A stretch of 21,397 bases of DNA from an uncultured Chitinophagaceae bacterium. Lineage in GTDB: Bacteria; Bacteroidota; Bacteroidia; Chitinophagales; Chitinophagaceae. The stretch's first letter is position 1. Each line of letters opens with the position of its first letter. The notes under the pieces were generated by a model. The model was not told the origin of the DNA, made no database searches, and saw only the letters and a program-made list of their open reading frames with translations. Below, in pieces: positions 1 to 7,977 of this stretch. Made by a program: the position numbers and the translations under genes. The stretch is taken from assembly GCA_937996595.1 (NCBI GenBank), contig CALKVC010000092.1:1-21397 (forward strand), read 5' to 3'.

Positions 1-1
1 T

Positions 2-1390
2 ACCCGTTTTGCCGACCTGGGTTTCCTGATCGGCATACTCGTGCTTTCCTTTCATGTGCAGTCACTCGATTTCAATACCATCATATCAGTGCTCACAACT
101 CCGGAATCAGGCGGATTGAATTCGGCAACAACCACTTCATTTTTGGGAGTCAGCGCATTAACCTGGGGCTTATCACTCGTATTTATCGGTGGCGCCGGAA
201 AAAGCGCCATGTTTCCCCTGCATATTTGGTTACCGGATGCGATGGAAGGCCCAACCCCGGTATCTGCCCTGATACACGCGGCCACAATGGTTGTTGCAGG
301 TGTATTTTTGGTGGCCCGGTTATTCCCCGTTTATGCCATCTCAGCTCCGGCTGTGTTGGAAATGATTGGTTATGTGGGTGCATTATCGGCATTGATAGCA
401 GCCATCATAGCCTGTACTCAAACTGATATCAAAAGGGTGCTGGCCTATTCTACTATGTCGCAGATAGGCTTTATGATGTTTGCCCTGGGTGTTTCCGGTT
501 ACGGTGGAGAAGCCGGCCTGGGTTATACTGCATCCATGTTCCACCTGTTTACACATGCCATGTTCAAAGCGTTGTTATTCCTGGGTGCCGGAGCCGTCAT
601 TCATTTTGTACATAGCAATGAGATGAAAGATATGGGCGGGTTACGGAAATATTTACCCATCACTCATATTACTTTTTTGATTGCGTGCCTGGCTATTGCA
701 GGATTTCCGCTCCTGTCAGGATTTTTCAGTAAGGAAGAGATATTGCTTGCCGCATACGAAAGAAACCCTGTTATTTACTGGATTGCCCTGGCTACATCCG
801 GGTTAACGGCATTTTATATGTTCAGGTTATACTTCAGCATTTTCTGGAATAAGGCATATCATCCGCATGGAGAACATCACGGTGAAGGAGGTTTTGCCAT
901 GATGATGCCATTGCTGTTGCTGGCCCTTGGTGCTGCTTTCGCCGGGTTTATACCGTTCGGCCAATTTGTGAGCAGCGATGGAAAAAAGCTGGAATCAGGG
1001 TTTCACCTGCTGTTTTCCATAGCACCGGTTTTATTGGGTTTTTCAGGAATCGCCATCGCTTATTGGATGTATAAGAAGCAAAATGAAAGGCCTGAAAAAC
1101 TGGCTCAGTCCCTGAAAAGTTTTTACAAATTGGCGCTTCATAAATTTTATATTGACGAGATATACATATTTATTACCAGGAAAATCATCTTCAACCTGCT
1201 GGGAAATACTGCAGCATGGTTTGACAGGAATATTGTTGATGGAACGGTGAATGCAACTGGAAATGTAACCCAGTCAATTTCTGAAAAAATAAAAGTTTTT
1301 CAGTCGGGAAAAGTACAGCAGTATGCCATTTACTTTTTAGCGGCAGTGCTGATGCTGGCGATTTTGTTCATATACGTATGGAAATCATAA
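2..1390 (+). CDS. nuoL: NADH-quinone oxidoreductase subunit L (NuoL), 5'-truncated by window edge
   Basis: This is the C-terminal part of NuoL, the largest antiporter-like proton-pumping subunit in the membrane arm of respiratory complex I. The frame is open from base 2, reading TRFADLGFLIGI. The GTG at 41 is therefore not the real start, and roughly 170 N-terminal residues lie outside the window, including the TM5 glutamate. Visible hallmarks are GKSAMFPLHIWLPDAM (the TM7 pumping Lys seven residues before His), GPTPVSALIHAATMV, TDIKRVLAYSTMSQIGFM and FFSKEEIL (the TM12 Lys, followed by Glu where E. coli has Asp). The C-terminal 120 or so residues carry the amphipathic region and last TM helix typical of NuoL, ending FIYVWKS. 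It is followed after 56 bases by nuoM in the usual L-M-N order. Identification is firm; only the 5' end is missing. Confidence 0.97.
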   Translation, partial: TRFADLGFLIGILVLSFHVQSLDFNTIISVLTTPESGGLNSATTTSFLGVSALTWGLSLVFIGGAGKSAMFPLHIWLPDAMEGPTPVSALIHAATMVVAGVFLVARLFPVYAISAPAVLEMIGYVGALSALIAAIIACTQTDIKRVLAYSTMSQIGFMMFALGVSGYGGEAGLGYTASMFHLFTHAMFKALLFLGAGAVIHFVHSNEMKDMGGLRKYLPITHITFLIACLAIAGFPLLSGFFSKEEILLAAYERNPVIYWIALATSGLTAFYMFRLYFSIFWNKAYHPHGEHHGEGGFAMMMPLLLLALGAAFAGFIPFGQFVSSDGKKLESGFHLLFSIAPVLLGFSGIAIAYWMYKKQNERPEKLAQSLKSFYKLALHKFYIDEIYIFITRKIIFNLLGNTAAWFDRNIVDGTVNATGNVTQSISEKIKVFQSGKVQQYAIYFLAAVLMLAILFIYVWKS

Positions 1391-1446
1391 TTGCGGGCAA
1401 ATGCATGGCATGAAATGATTACCGGATAGAAAAAATAATTTAATAG

Positions 1447-2925
1447 ATGAACCTCATTTCACTCATATTATTGCCTTTACTAACTGCCGTTGCCATTTTA
1501 CTGGCAAGGAGCGCCAACCAGGTACGGGTGGTTGCTTTGGCCGGTTCAGCGCTTCAGCTCATCCTGGCAGTAATGCTCCTCTATTTCTTTAATGAGGAAA
1601 AAGCAGCCGGTAATACTGCCGCTATATTTTTTGAAAAACAGTATAACTGGTTCCCGGCCTGGAACATCTCTTTTCACCTGGGTGTTGACGGCATTTCTGT
1701 TTCTATGATATTGCTGACAGCCTTTGTTGTTATTGCCGGTGTATTGGTTTCCTGGAATATAAGCAAGATGACGAAAGAGTTTTATTTTCTGCTTATCCTG
1801 CTAAGTATGGGTGCTTATGGTTTTTTTATTTCGCTCGACCTTTTCATTCTCTTCTTTTTCCTTGAAATAGCTGTGATACCTAAATACCTGCTGATTGGCA
1901 TTTGGGGCAGCGGTAAAAAAGAATATGCGGCCAACAAACTGGCCTTGATGCTGATGGGAGGCTCTGCGCTGGTTCTTGTAGGAATGCTTGGAATATATTT
2001 CTCCGGAAACATCCACAGTTTCGACCTGGTGAAGTTGTCGCAGCAGCATATTCCCGCAGATGTTCAGAAAATCTGTTTTCCATTATTGTTTGTGGGGTTC
2101 GGCATATTCGGCGCCTTGTTCCCTTTTCATACCTGGGTACCGGATGGACACTCATCTGCACCAACAGCCGGTTCTATGTTCCTGGCCGGCATTTCCATGA
2201 AACTGGGCGGATATGGCTGTTTGCGGGTAGCAACGTTCCTGTTGCCGGAAGGAGCGCATGAATATGCCAATATCATCATAGTGCTTTCGGCCATCGCCGT
2301 ATTATACGGGGCATTCGCTACTATGATGCAGAAAGACCTGAAATATATTAACGCTTATTCATCGGTAAGCCATTGCGGTTTTGTGTTGCTGGGTATCGGC
2401 ATGCTTACAAAAACCGCCATTACCGGTGCCGTGATGCAGATGATAAGCCACGGGCTGATGACAGCGTTATTCTTTGCGGTTATAGGAATGATCTATGAAC
2501 GTACACATACCAGGGAAGTGAATGATATGGGGGGATTACTGAAAGTGATGCCTTTCATTTCAACCGTGCTGTTCATTGTGGGGCTATGTTCCCTCGGGCT
2601 TCCGGGGTTGAGTGGTTTTGTGGCAGAGATGACTGTATTTGTAGGCTCATGGGAGCATGCGGATATCTTCCATCGTATGGCAACAGTGGCAGCCTGTATG
2701 TCGATTGTTGTAACAGCAGTATACATTTTACGGGCTATAGGAAAAGTAGCTATGGGGCCGCTGAAAGCAGGATATGAGCACATGTCTGATGCTTCCTGGA
2801 ATGAAAAGCTGGCAGCCATCATTCTGTTAATCGGGATCATTGCAATAGGCGTGGCACCGTTCTGGCTCAATAACCTGCTGGATACTGCAACCGGAGAAAT
2901 AATGAACAAGGTTGCCGGTAAATAA
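1447..2925 (+). CDS. nuoM: NADH-quinone oxidoreductase subunit M (NuoM)
   Basis: NuoM is the second antiporter-like proton-pumping subunit of complex I, an integral inner-membrane protein; 492 residues is close to the family norm. Seen directly: FHLGVDGISVSM at about 76-87, the TM5 glutamate E140 in FFFLEIAVIPKYLL, PFHTWVPDGHSSAPTAGS at 226-243, the TM8 lysine K252 in AGISMKLGGYG, INAYSSVSHCGFVLLGI at 301-317, MISHGLMTALFF, and the TM12 glutamate E394 in SGFVAEM. By alignment to E. coli NuoM, the TM7 lysine (Lys234 there, seven residues before the conserved His) is Phe221 here. An extra lysine, K146, sits in TM5 instead. NuoL and NuoN in the same operon keep their TM7 lysine. The ATG at 1447 is the only sensible start. 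There is no clear Shine-Dalgarno sequence, as is usual in Bacteroidota. Confidence 0.97.
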   Translation: MNLISLILLPLLTAVAILLARSANQVRVVALAGSALQLILAVMLLYFFNEEKAAGNTAAIFFEKQYNWFPAWNISFHLGVDGISVSMILLTAFVVIAGVLVSWNISKMTKEFYFLLILLSMGAYGFFISLDLFILFFFLEIAVIPKYLLIGIWGSGKKEYAANKLALMLMGGSALVLVGMLGIYFSGNIHSFDLVKLSQQHIPADVQKICFPLLFVGFGIFGALFPFHTWVPDGHSSAPTAGSMFLAGISMKLGGYGCLRVATFLLPEGAHEYANIIIVLSAIAVLYGAFATMMQKDLKYINAYSSVSHCGFVLLGIGMLTKTAITGAVMQMISHGLMTALFFAVIGMIYERTHTREVNDMGGLLKVMPFISTVLFIVGLCSLGLPGLSGFVAEMTVFVGSWEHADIFHRMATVAACMSIVVTAVYILRAIGKVAMGPLKAGYEHMSDASWNEKLAAIILLIGIIAIGVAPFWLNNLLDTATGEIMNKVAGK

Positions 2926-2960
2926 CGGAGAAGCATAGAAGAAGTTAAAAGGAACGACTT

Positions 2961-4364
2961 ATGATGAATGACTTTCTGATAATAATGAAACCTGAACTGA
3001 TGATAACAGTCATCATATTCATCCTGCTTTTTATAAAGTTAGCAGGCAGGATGAAACAGGAAAACCTGTTGGCGCTTATTCAGGCATTATTGCTGGTTAA
3101 TTTTATATCAGGTTTTTTTTTAAACAAACCGGGTGTATTGTTCGATGGTATGTATGTATCCGGCTCCCTGGTGATATTGCAGAAGAACATATTAAACCTG
3201 GGTGTTTACATCATATCATTGTTGTTTTCAGACTGGTTCAGGAAAACCGGTCACCTGCACGAATTTTTCATTTTGATGCTATCCGCAGTACTGGGTATGA
3301 GTTTTATGATTTCAAGCGGAAACCTGCTCATATTTTATCTTTCGCTTGAACTGGCTACCATCCCTGTGGCTGCCATGGCCAATTTCGACCTCGATAAAAA
3401 ACAATCTTCTGAGGCATCCATGAAAATGATCCTGTCATCTGCATTTTCATCCGGTATTATGCTGTTTGGCATATCACTCATCTATGGAGCAACAGGCAGC
3501 ATCCAGTTTGCAGAAATGCCGGCATTGGTTAACAGCAGCCCGTTAATGATACTGGCGTTCATTTTCCTTTTTGCCGCATTTGCATTTAAATTATCAGTAG
3601 TACCGTTTCATTTATGGACAGCAGATGTATATGAAGGGTCGCCATTTGCCGTTACGGCATTTTTATCTGTCATTTCAAAGGGGGCAGTTGCATTCATATT
3701 CATGGCAACCCTTTACCAGGTATTTCAACCCCTGTTGGGATTATGGTACAATATGCTGATGATTTTATCAATCGCAACCATGATAATCGGCAACCTGTTC
3801 GCTTTACGCCAGCAAAACCTAAAACGTTTTCTTGCTTTTTCTTCCATAGCACAGGTAGGTTTCATCCTGTTGGGCATCAGTGCCAATTCAATTGCAGGCC
3901 GGTCAGCCGTTATTTATTTTGTACTGGTTTATATATTTTCAAACCTGGCGGCTTTTGGGGTGGCTTCGGCCATCGCTTCCAAAACCGGGAAAGAACGGAT
4001 TGATGACCTGAAAGGGTTATACCAGACAAACCCATTTCTAAGCTGGATACTGGCACTATCACTTTTCTCACTGGCGGGCATACCGCCAACAGCCGGATTC
4101 TTCGGTAAACTTTTTTTAATAACTGCGGGTGCATCAAAAGGAACCTATGTATTCATAACCATAGCGGCGCTTAACATGATCATATCCCTTTATTATTACC
4201 TGAAAGTGGTACGTGCTGTTTTCATGGAAAAAAATGAACAGCCTGTTGAAAAGGTTCAAGTTGGCAATACGGAAAAGCTGGCCCTTGTTTTATGTGGTGC
4301 TGCCATCGTTTTGCTTGGATTGCTGAGTTGGGTGTATGATTATATTGAATCATTCAGCAGGTAA
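2961..4364 (+). CDS. nuoN: NADH-quinone oxidoreductase subunit N (NuoN)
   Basis: NuoN is the third antiporter-like proton-translocating subunit of complex I, usually the last gene of the nuo operon; 467 residues with many hydrophobic helices. Key residues are all present by alignment to E. coli: E130 in FYLSLELATIPV (TM5 Glu), K155 in SEASMKMIL, K210 in FAFKLSVVPFH (TM7 Lys, seven before His217), K240 in LSVISKGAVA (TM8 Lys), KRFLAFSSIAQVGFILLGI, and the TM12 lysine in AGIPPTAGFFGKLFLI. It starts 35 bases after nuoM. Two adjacent ATG codons open the frame; either could be used. No intrinsic terminator follows, so transcription may continue into the small gene at 4412. Confidence 0.97.
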   Translation: MMNDFLIIMKPELMITVIIFILLFIKLAGRMKQENLLALIQALLLVNFISGFFLNKPGVLFDGMYVSGSLVILQKNILNLGVYIISLLFSDWFRKTGHLHEFFILMLSAVLGMSFMISSGNLLIFYLSLELATIPVAAMANFDLDKKQSSEASMKMILSSAFSSGIMLFGISLIYGATGSIQFAEMPALVNSSPLMILAFIFLFAAFAFKLSVVPFHLWTADVYEGSPFAVTAFLSVISKGAVAFIFMATLYQVFQPLLGLWYNMLMILSIATMIIGNLFALRQQNLKRFLAFSSIAQVGFILLGISANSIAGRSAVIYFVLVYIFSNLAAFGVASAIASKTGKERIDDLKGLYQTNPFLSWILALSLFSLAGIPPTAGFFGKLFLITAGASKGTYVFITIAALNMIISLYYYLKVVRAVFMEKNEQPVEKVQVGNTEKLALVLCGAAIVLLGLLSWVYDYIESFSR

Positions 4365-4411
4365 GTGTAGCTGAGGTTTTTTTACTAAACCGGATAAATG
4401 ATTTTCTGAAT

Positions 4412-4801
4412 ATGGCTATCAACAAGAATCATGAATTTGAAGAACTGGATGGCGTTAAATGCGGAATCGTTGAGAAAAATGTTTCTGCAGAACGGCTTCA
4501 GTTTCTGAAAGATTTACTGGAATATAATAGGTTCACCGTCATCGCCGTGCCTTCTCCGCCGGCAAAAGCCGCACCGGCTGCCAAACCGGTTGAGGAAGGA
4601 GCAGTAGCTGTAGATACCGCACCCGCACCGGTTGCCCCGGAAACCTATACGGTTGGGGTTACTGATTATACATTCAACACAATCAACGCCATTTATGGCA
4701 GGTTGCTGAAAACAAGAAACGGGCATGTTGTTACTCCGGCATATTGGCAGCAGAAAGAATCTGAAAGCCATGACGAGATACCTTATTACGAACATCAGTA
4801 A
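4412..4801 (+). CDS. conserved-looking hypothetical protein, two short domains joined by an Ala/Pro linker
   Basis: I do not recognise a named family. The 129-residue protein has no signal peptide, transmembrane segment or cysteine-rich motif (a single Cys, near residue 17). Residues about 1-46 look like a small mixed alpha/beta unit (GVKCGIVEKNVSAERLQFLKDLL, then a beta-like FTVIAV stretch). Residues about 47-76 form an Ala/Pro/Val-rich low-complexity linker. Residues about 77-129 form a second unit beginning YTVGVTDYTFNTINAIYGRLL and containing VVTPAYWQQ. It starts 47 bases after nuoN with no terminator between, so it may be cotranscribed with nuo; ppdK follows 151 bases later. Codon use and composition match the neighbours, which argues for a real gene. 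A cytoplasmic accessory role is possible but cannot be assigned. Confidence 0.75.
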   Translation: MAINKNHEFEELDGVKCGIVEKNVSAERLQFLKDLLEYNRFTVIAVPSPPAKAAPAAKPVEEGAVAVDTAPAPVAPETYTVGVTDYTFNTINAIYGRLLKTRNGHVVTPAYWQQKESESHDEIPYYEHQ

Positions 4802-4952
4802 GTTTCCTGTTTTTCCACGGTAATATTGCTTTAAGCCTTTCCTGTATTGCCGGGTATCTCCAAAAATGATAAGAATCAAGTTTTTATCTGACCAATGTTT
4901 TTAATAATTGGCCCGATAAGGCATAACTCTGCATAGTAAAAAACTATCAATT

Positions 4953-7709
4953 ATGGCATCAAAAATCAAGGCCGGAAAATATGTTTATTTTTTTGGAGGA
5001 GGCAAAGCAGATGGCAACGAATCAATGAAAAACCTGTTGGGTGGAAAAGGGGCAAACCTGGCTGAAATGGCCGGGCATCCTGCACTGCGTTTACCCGTTC
5101 CACCGGGTTTTACAGTTACTACCGAAGTGTGTACCTATTATTACAATAACAAGAAGACATATCCAAAATCGGTTAAGCTGCAGGTTGATGAATCACTGGC
5201 AAAAATGGAAAAACTCACCGGAAAAAAATTCGGTGATGATAAAAATCCTTTGCTGGTATCAATCAGGTCGGGCGCCAGGCGCAGTATGCCTGGCATGATG
5301 GAAACCGTGCTGAATGTAGGATTGAATGATAAAACGATAAAAGGCGTGATTGCCCAAAGTGGTGATGAACGATTTGCATACGACGCTTACAGAAGGCTGA
5401 TCATGATGTACGCTGATGTAGTAATGGAGAAAGGAGGAGGCATAGAAGTGAAAGGCGGAAAAGGAATTCGTAAAATGCTGGATGAAAAGCTGGAACATAT
5501 TAAACAAAGGCAAGGCTATAAAAGCGATACGGAATTAACCGTTTCAGAATTAAAAGACCTGGTGAAGGATTATAAAAAAACAGTTAAGAAAGTATTGGGA
5601 ACCGATTTTCCGGAAGACCCCTGGCAACAGATGTGGGGCGGAATAGGCGCTGTTTTCAGCAGTTGGAACGGGAAACGGGCGGTTGAATACAGGCGTATTG
5701 AAAAAATTCCGGATGAATGGGGTACTGCTGTAAACGTACAGGCCATGGTTTTTGGAAATATGGGTAACGACAGTTGCACCGGTGTTGCTTTTACCAGGAA
5801 CCCGGGCAGCGGAGAGAATAAATTTTATGGAGAATACCTGGTTAATGCACAGGGAGAAGATGTAGTTGCCGGCATAAGGACACCTGCACCGGTTAATCAA
5901 TACTCAATGAATGACCAGAGTAAGCACTTCACTTCTTTGGAAAAACTGATGCCGGCATTATACAAAGAGTTGTATAGCTACCAGAAAAGGCTGGAGCAAC
6001 ATTACAAAGACATGCAGGATATTGAGTTTACCATTGAAAAAGGGAAATTATACATGCTGCAGTGCAGGGTTGGTAAACGGAATGGCATAGCCGCAGTAAG
6101 GATGGCTACAGAAATGTATGCAGAAAAATTGATTGATGCTAAAACCGCCATCATGCGGGTAGCTCCCAACCAGTTGGTGGAACTCTTGCTTCCCATGCTT
6201 GACCCCAAAGTGGAACTGGTTACCAAACCGATAGCCAAAGGACTGCCCGCCGGGCCGGGAGGCGCAAAAGGCCGTGCAGTTTTCTCATCGCATGAAGCTG
6301 TTGAGTGGGCTGCAAAAGGAGAAAAAGTGATTCTGATAAGAGAAGAAACATCCCCGGAGGATGTAGACGGGATGCATAAGTCGCAGGCAATACTTACAAC
6401 CAAAGGCGGTATGACTTCTCACGCTGCCCTGGTAGCCAGGGGCTGGGGCAAATGCTGCATAGTAGGTTGCGGTGATATAGAAATACACAGCGAAACGAAA
6501 TCTTTCAGGGCAAAAGATGGAACAGTAATTCATGAAGGCGACTGGTTAAGCCTGAACGGTACAAAAGGCCTTGTATATGAAGGAAGCCTTCCGCTAGTTG
6601 ATATAGACCTTGATAAGAACCAGTCATATAAAAATCTGATGAAACTGGTTGACAAATTCAAAGTGATGGGCGTGCGCACCAATGCCGAAACACCCGAAGA
6701 TGCGGCCCAGGGCCTGAAGTTCGGAGCGGAAGGGATTGGATTGTTCCGTACAGAACATATGTTTTATGGTGAAGGAAGTGAACAGCCATTATTCCTGTTA
6801 CGAAAAATGATTGTAAGTAAGACTGAAGCAGAAAGGCGTGTTGCACTGAATGAATTATATAAATATGTGAAGAAGGATATAAAAGATACCATGATTGCCA
6901 TGAAAGGGAATCCGGTTACGGTTAGATTATTGGATCCGCCATTACATGAATTTGTTCCGCATGATACAGACAAGCTGCAGCACCTGAGTAAGGAACTTAA
7001 TATAAGTATGAGTATCCTTAAGCGCAGGGTACTGGCATTGCATGAGAATAACCCGATGCTGGGTCACCGCGGTGTAAGGCTTGGTATCAGTTATCCTGAA
7101 ATTACTGAAATGCAGGTACGGGCGATCCTGGAAGCAACAGCAGAATTGCTGAAGAAAGGGCAGCAGGCATTTCCTGAAATCATGGTGCCGGTAACCTGTA
7201 CAGTCAATGAATTATCTCATCAGAAAAAAATTGTGGATGCCGTATATAAGGAAGTGTGTGAAAAAATGAAGATGAAAAAAATTCCGTACCTGTATGGAAC
7301 TATGATTGAAACACCAAGAGCGGCAATCAGGGCCGAATTGATGGCGCATGTTGCCGATTTCTTCAGTTATGGTACCAATGACCTCACACAGATGAGTTTT
7401 GGTTTTAGCCGGGATGACATTGGTGGCTTCCTCCCAAAATACCTTGATTTAAAAATACTCCCTTATGATCCGTTCCAGACCATTGACCAGGATGGTGTGG
7501 GAGAATTGGTTCGTGATGGTGTGGAAAGAGGACGAAAAGCAAAAGTGAAACTAAAAGTGGGCATTTGTGGCGAACATGGAGGCGATCCTGATAGTGTTGT
7601 TTTCTTCCATCGGCTTGGCCTGAACTATGTTAGCTGCTCGCCATTCCGTGTTCCTATTGCAAGATTGGCTGCTGCACAGGCTGCATTGAATTTCCCGCGT
7701 AGAAAATAA
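4953..7709 (+). CDS. ppdK: pyruvate, phosphate dikinase
   Basis: PPDK reversibly converts pyruvate, ATP and phosphate to phosphoenolpyruvate, AMP and pyrophosphate in the cytoplasm. The 918 residues are slightly more than the usual ~875-900. Domains in order: N-terminal ATP-grasp region with GGKGANLAEM (30-39) and SIRSGARRSMPGMMET (from about 103); the central phosphohistidine swivel domain with GGMTSHAALVARGWG, the catalytic His being residue 490 and the neighbouring Thr488 matching the site phosphorylated by PPDK regulatory protein in other organisms; then the PEP/pyruvate TIM barrel with GIGLFRTEHMF, NPMLGHRGVRLGI, SYGTNDLTQMSFGFSRDD and GICGEHGGDP, where Cys872 matches the catalytic cysteine. 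No inactivating change is seen. The upstream 151 bases carry only weak promoter-like matches (TAACTCTG at 4924-4931). A strong terminator follows, so the transcript ends here. It links pyruvate from the downstream lyases to gluconeogenesis, or serves PPi-dependent glycolysis. Confidence 0.97.
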   Translation: MASKIKAGKYVYFFGGGKADGNESMKNLLGGKGANLAEMAGHPALRLPVPPGFTVTTEVCTYYYNNKKTYPKSVKLQVDESLAKMEKLTGKKFGDDKNPLLVSIRSGARRSMPGMMETVLNVGLNDKTIKGVIAQSGDERFAYDAYRRLIMMYADVVMEKGGGIEVKGGKGIRKMLDEKLEHIKQRQGYKSDTELTVSELKDLVKDYKKTVKKVLGTDFPEDPWQQMWGGIGAVFSSWNGKRAVEYRRIEKIPDEWGTAVNVQAMVFGNMGNDSCTGVAFTRNPGSGENKFYGEYLVNAQGEDVVAGIRTPAPVNQYSMNDQSKHFTSLEKLMPALYKELYSYQKRLEQHYKDMQDIEFTIEKGKLYMLQCRVGKRNGIAAVRMATEMYAEKLIDAKTAIMRVAPNQLVELLLPMLDPKVELVTKPIAKGLPAGPGGAKGRAVFSSHEAVEWAAKGEKVILIREETSPEDVDGMHKSQAILTTKGGMTSHAALVARGWGKCCIVGCGDIEIHSETKSFRAKDGTVIHEGDWLSLNGTKGLVYEGSLPLVDIDLDKNQSYKNLMKLVDKFKVMGVRTNAETPEDAAQGLKFGAEGIGLFRTEHMFYGEGSEQPLFLLRKMIVSKTEAERRVALNELYKYVKKDIKDTMIAMKGNPVTVRLLDPPLHEFVPHDTDKLQHLSKELNISMSILKRRVLALHENNPMLGHRGVRLGISYPEITEMQVRAILEATAELLKKGQQAFPEIMVPVTCTVNELSHQKKIVDAVYKEVCEKMKMKKIPYLYGTMIETPRAAIRAELMAHVADFFSYGTNDLTQMSFGFSRDDIGGFLPKYLDLKILPYDPFQTIDQDGVGELVRDGVERGRKAKVKLKVGICGEHGGDPDSVVFFHRLGLNYVSCSPFRVPIARLAAAQAALNFPRRK

Positions 7710-7742
7710 GTGAATGGGAGATAGGATAACAAATATGAACAT

Positions 7743-7776
7743 ATCCCGGTTGCAGCATGTAACCGGGATTTTTTTT
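7743..7776 (+). terminator. intrinsic terminator after ppdK
   Basis: A perfect 9-bp stem ATCCCGGTT / AACCGGGAT (7743-7751 and 7761-7769) with a 9-nt loop is followed by an unbroken run of T (7769-7776). It lies 34 bases after the ppdK stop and separates ppdK from the lyase operon. Confidence 0.9.
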
Positions 7777-7817
7777 CTTCCTAAAATGGATGAATATCAG
7801 CCATTATTTTTTGCATT

Positions 7818-7833
7818 CATGATTATGATCATG
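7818..7833. promoter_or_regulatory. candidate Crp/Fnr-type operator upstream of tnaA-tpl
   Basis: The sequence CATGAT-TATG-ATCATG is a perfect inverted repeat with 6-bp arms and a 4-bp spacer. This is the geometry of Fnr-family boxes (TTGAT-N4-ATCAA), and the inner TGAT-N4-ATCA matches that consensus exactly; only the outermost base of each half differs. Its centre lies about 41-42 bp before the start point expected from the promoter element at 7855-7862, the usual spot for a class II activator. The site is seen directly; the regulator is inference. Confidence 0.4.
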
Positions 7834-7854
7834 TTTTAAAAAGTTGTACCGGCT

Positions 7855-7862
7855 CATCTTTG
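7855..7862 (+). promoter_or_regulatory. candidate Bacteroidota -7 promoter element for tnaA-tpl
   Basis: CATCTTTG matches the Bacteroidota -7 consensus TAnnTTTG at 5 of 6 defined positions. No good -33 TTTG is seen about 20 bp upstream, which would fit an activator-dependent promoter. A second 5/6 match, CAACTTTG, lies at 7870-7877. The pattern CATCTTTG-CATC-ATG closely mirrors TATCTTTG-CGCCC-ATG in front of glyS. Confidence 0.4.
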
Positions 7863-7866
7863 CATC

Positions 7867-7905
7867 ATGCAACTTTGGAAGAATATCATAAGCAAACCTT
7901 CATAG
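7867..7905 (+). CDS. candidate tryptophan-containing leader peptide (TnaC-like) upstream of tnaA
   Basis: A 12-codon frame reads MQLWKNIISKPS and ends in TAG, 72 bases before the tnaA start. It has one Trp and a Pro next to the end. E. coli TnaC also has a single essential Trp and a terminal Pro, and the local pattern W-x-N-I followed by K and P resembles its WFNIDNKI...P. The Trp-to-Pro distance is 7 residues here against 12 in TnaC, so the resemblance is loose. The next ~70 bases are pyrimidine-rich and G-poor, with only a short CCCG/CGGG hairpin (7909-7920), a composition compatible with Rho loading. A short frame like this can easily arise by chance. There is no ribosome-binding site; with the promoter at 7855-7862 it would be nearly leaderless. 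Confidence 0.25.
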   Translation: MQLWKNIISKPS

Positions 7906-7977
7906 TTACCCGATTCCGGGCATTTTCCGCGTTCCTGTTTCTGATTTTTATTTCTTATTATTTATCATAACATTTGT

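Noticed and set aside
2493..2936. Minus-strand open frame of 147 codons inside nuoM
   Set aside because: It lies wholly opposite conserved nuoM sequence and has no recognisable motif.
4374..4388. T-rich stretch after nuoN with GGTTT/AAACC arms as a terminator
   Set aside because: The stem is only 5 bp and the T-run lies inside the loop rather than after the hairpin.
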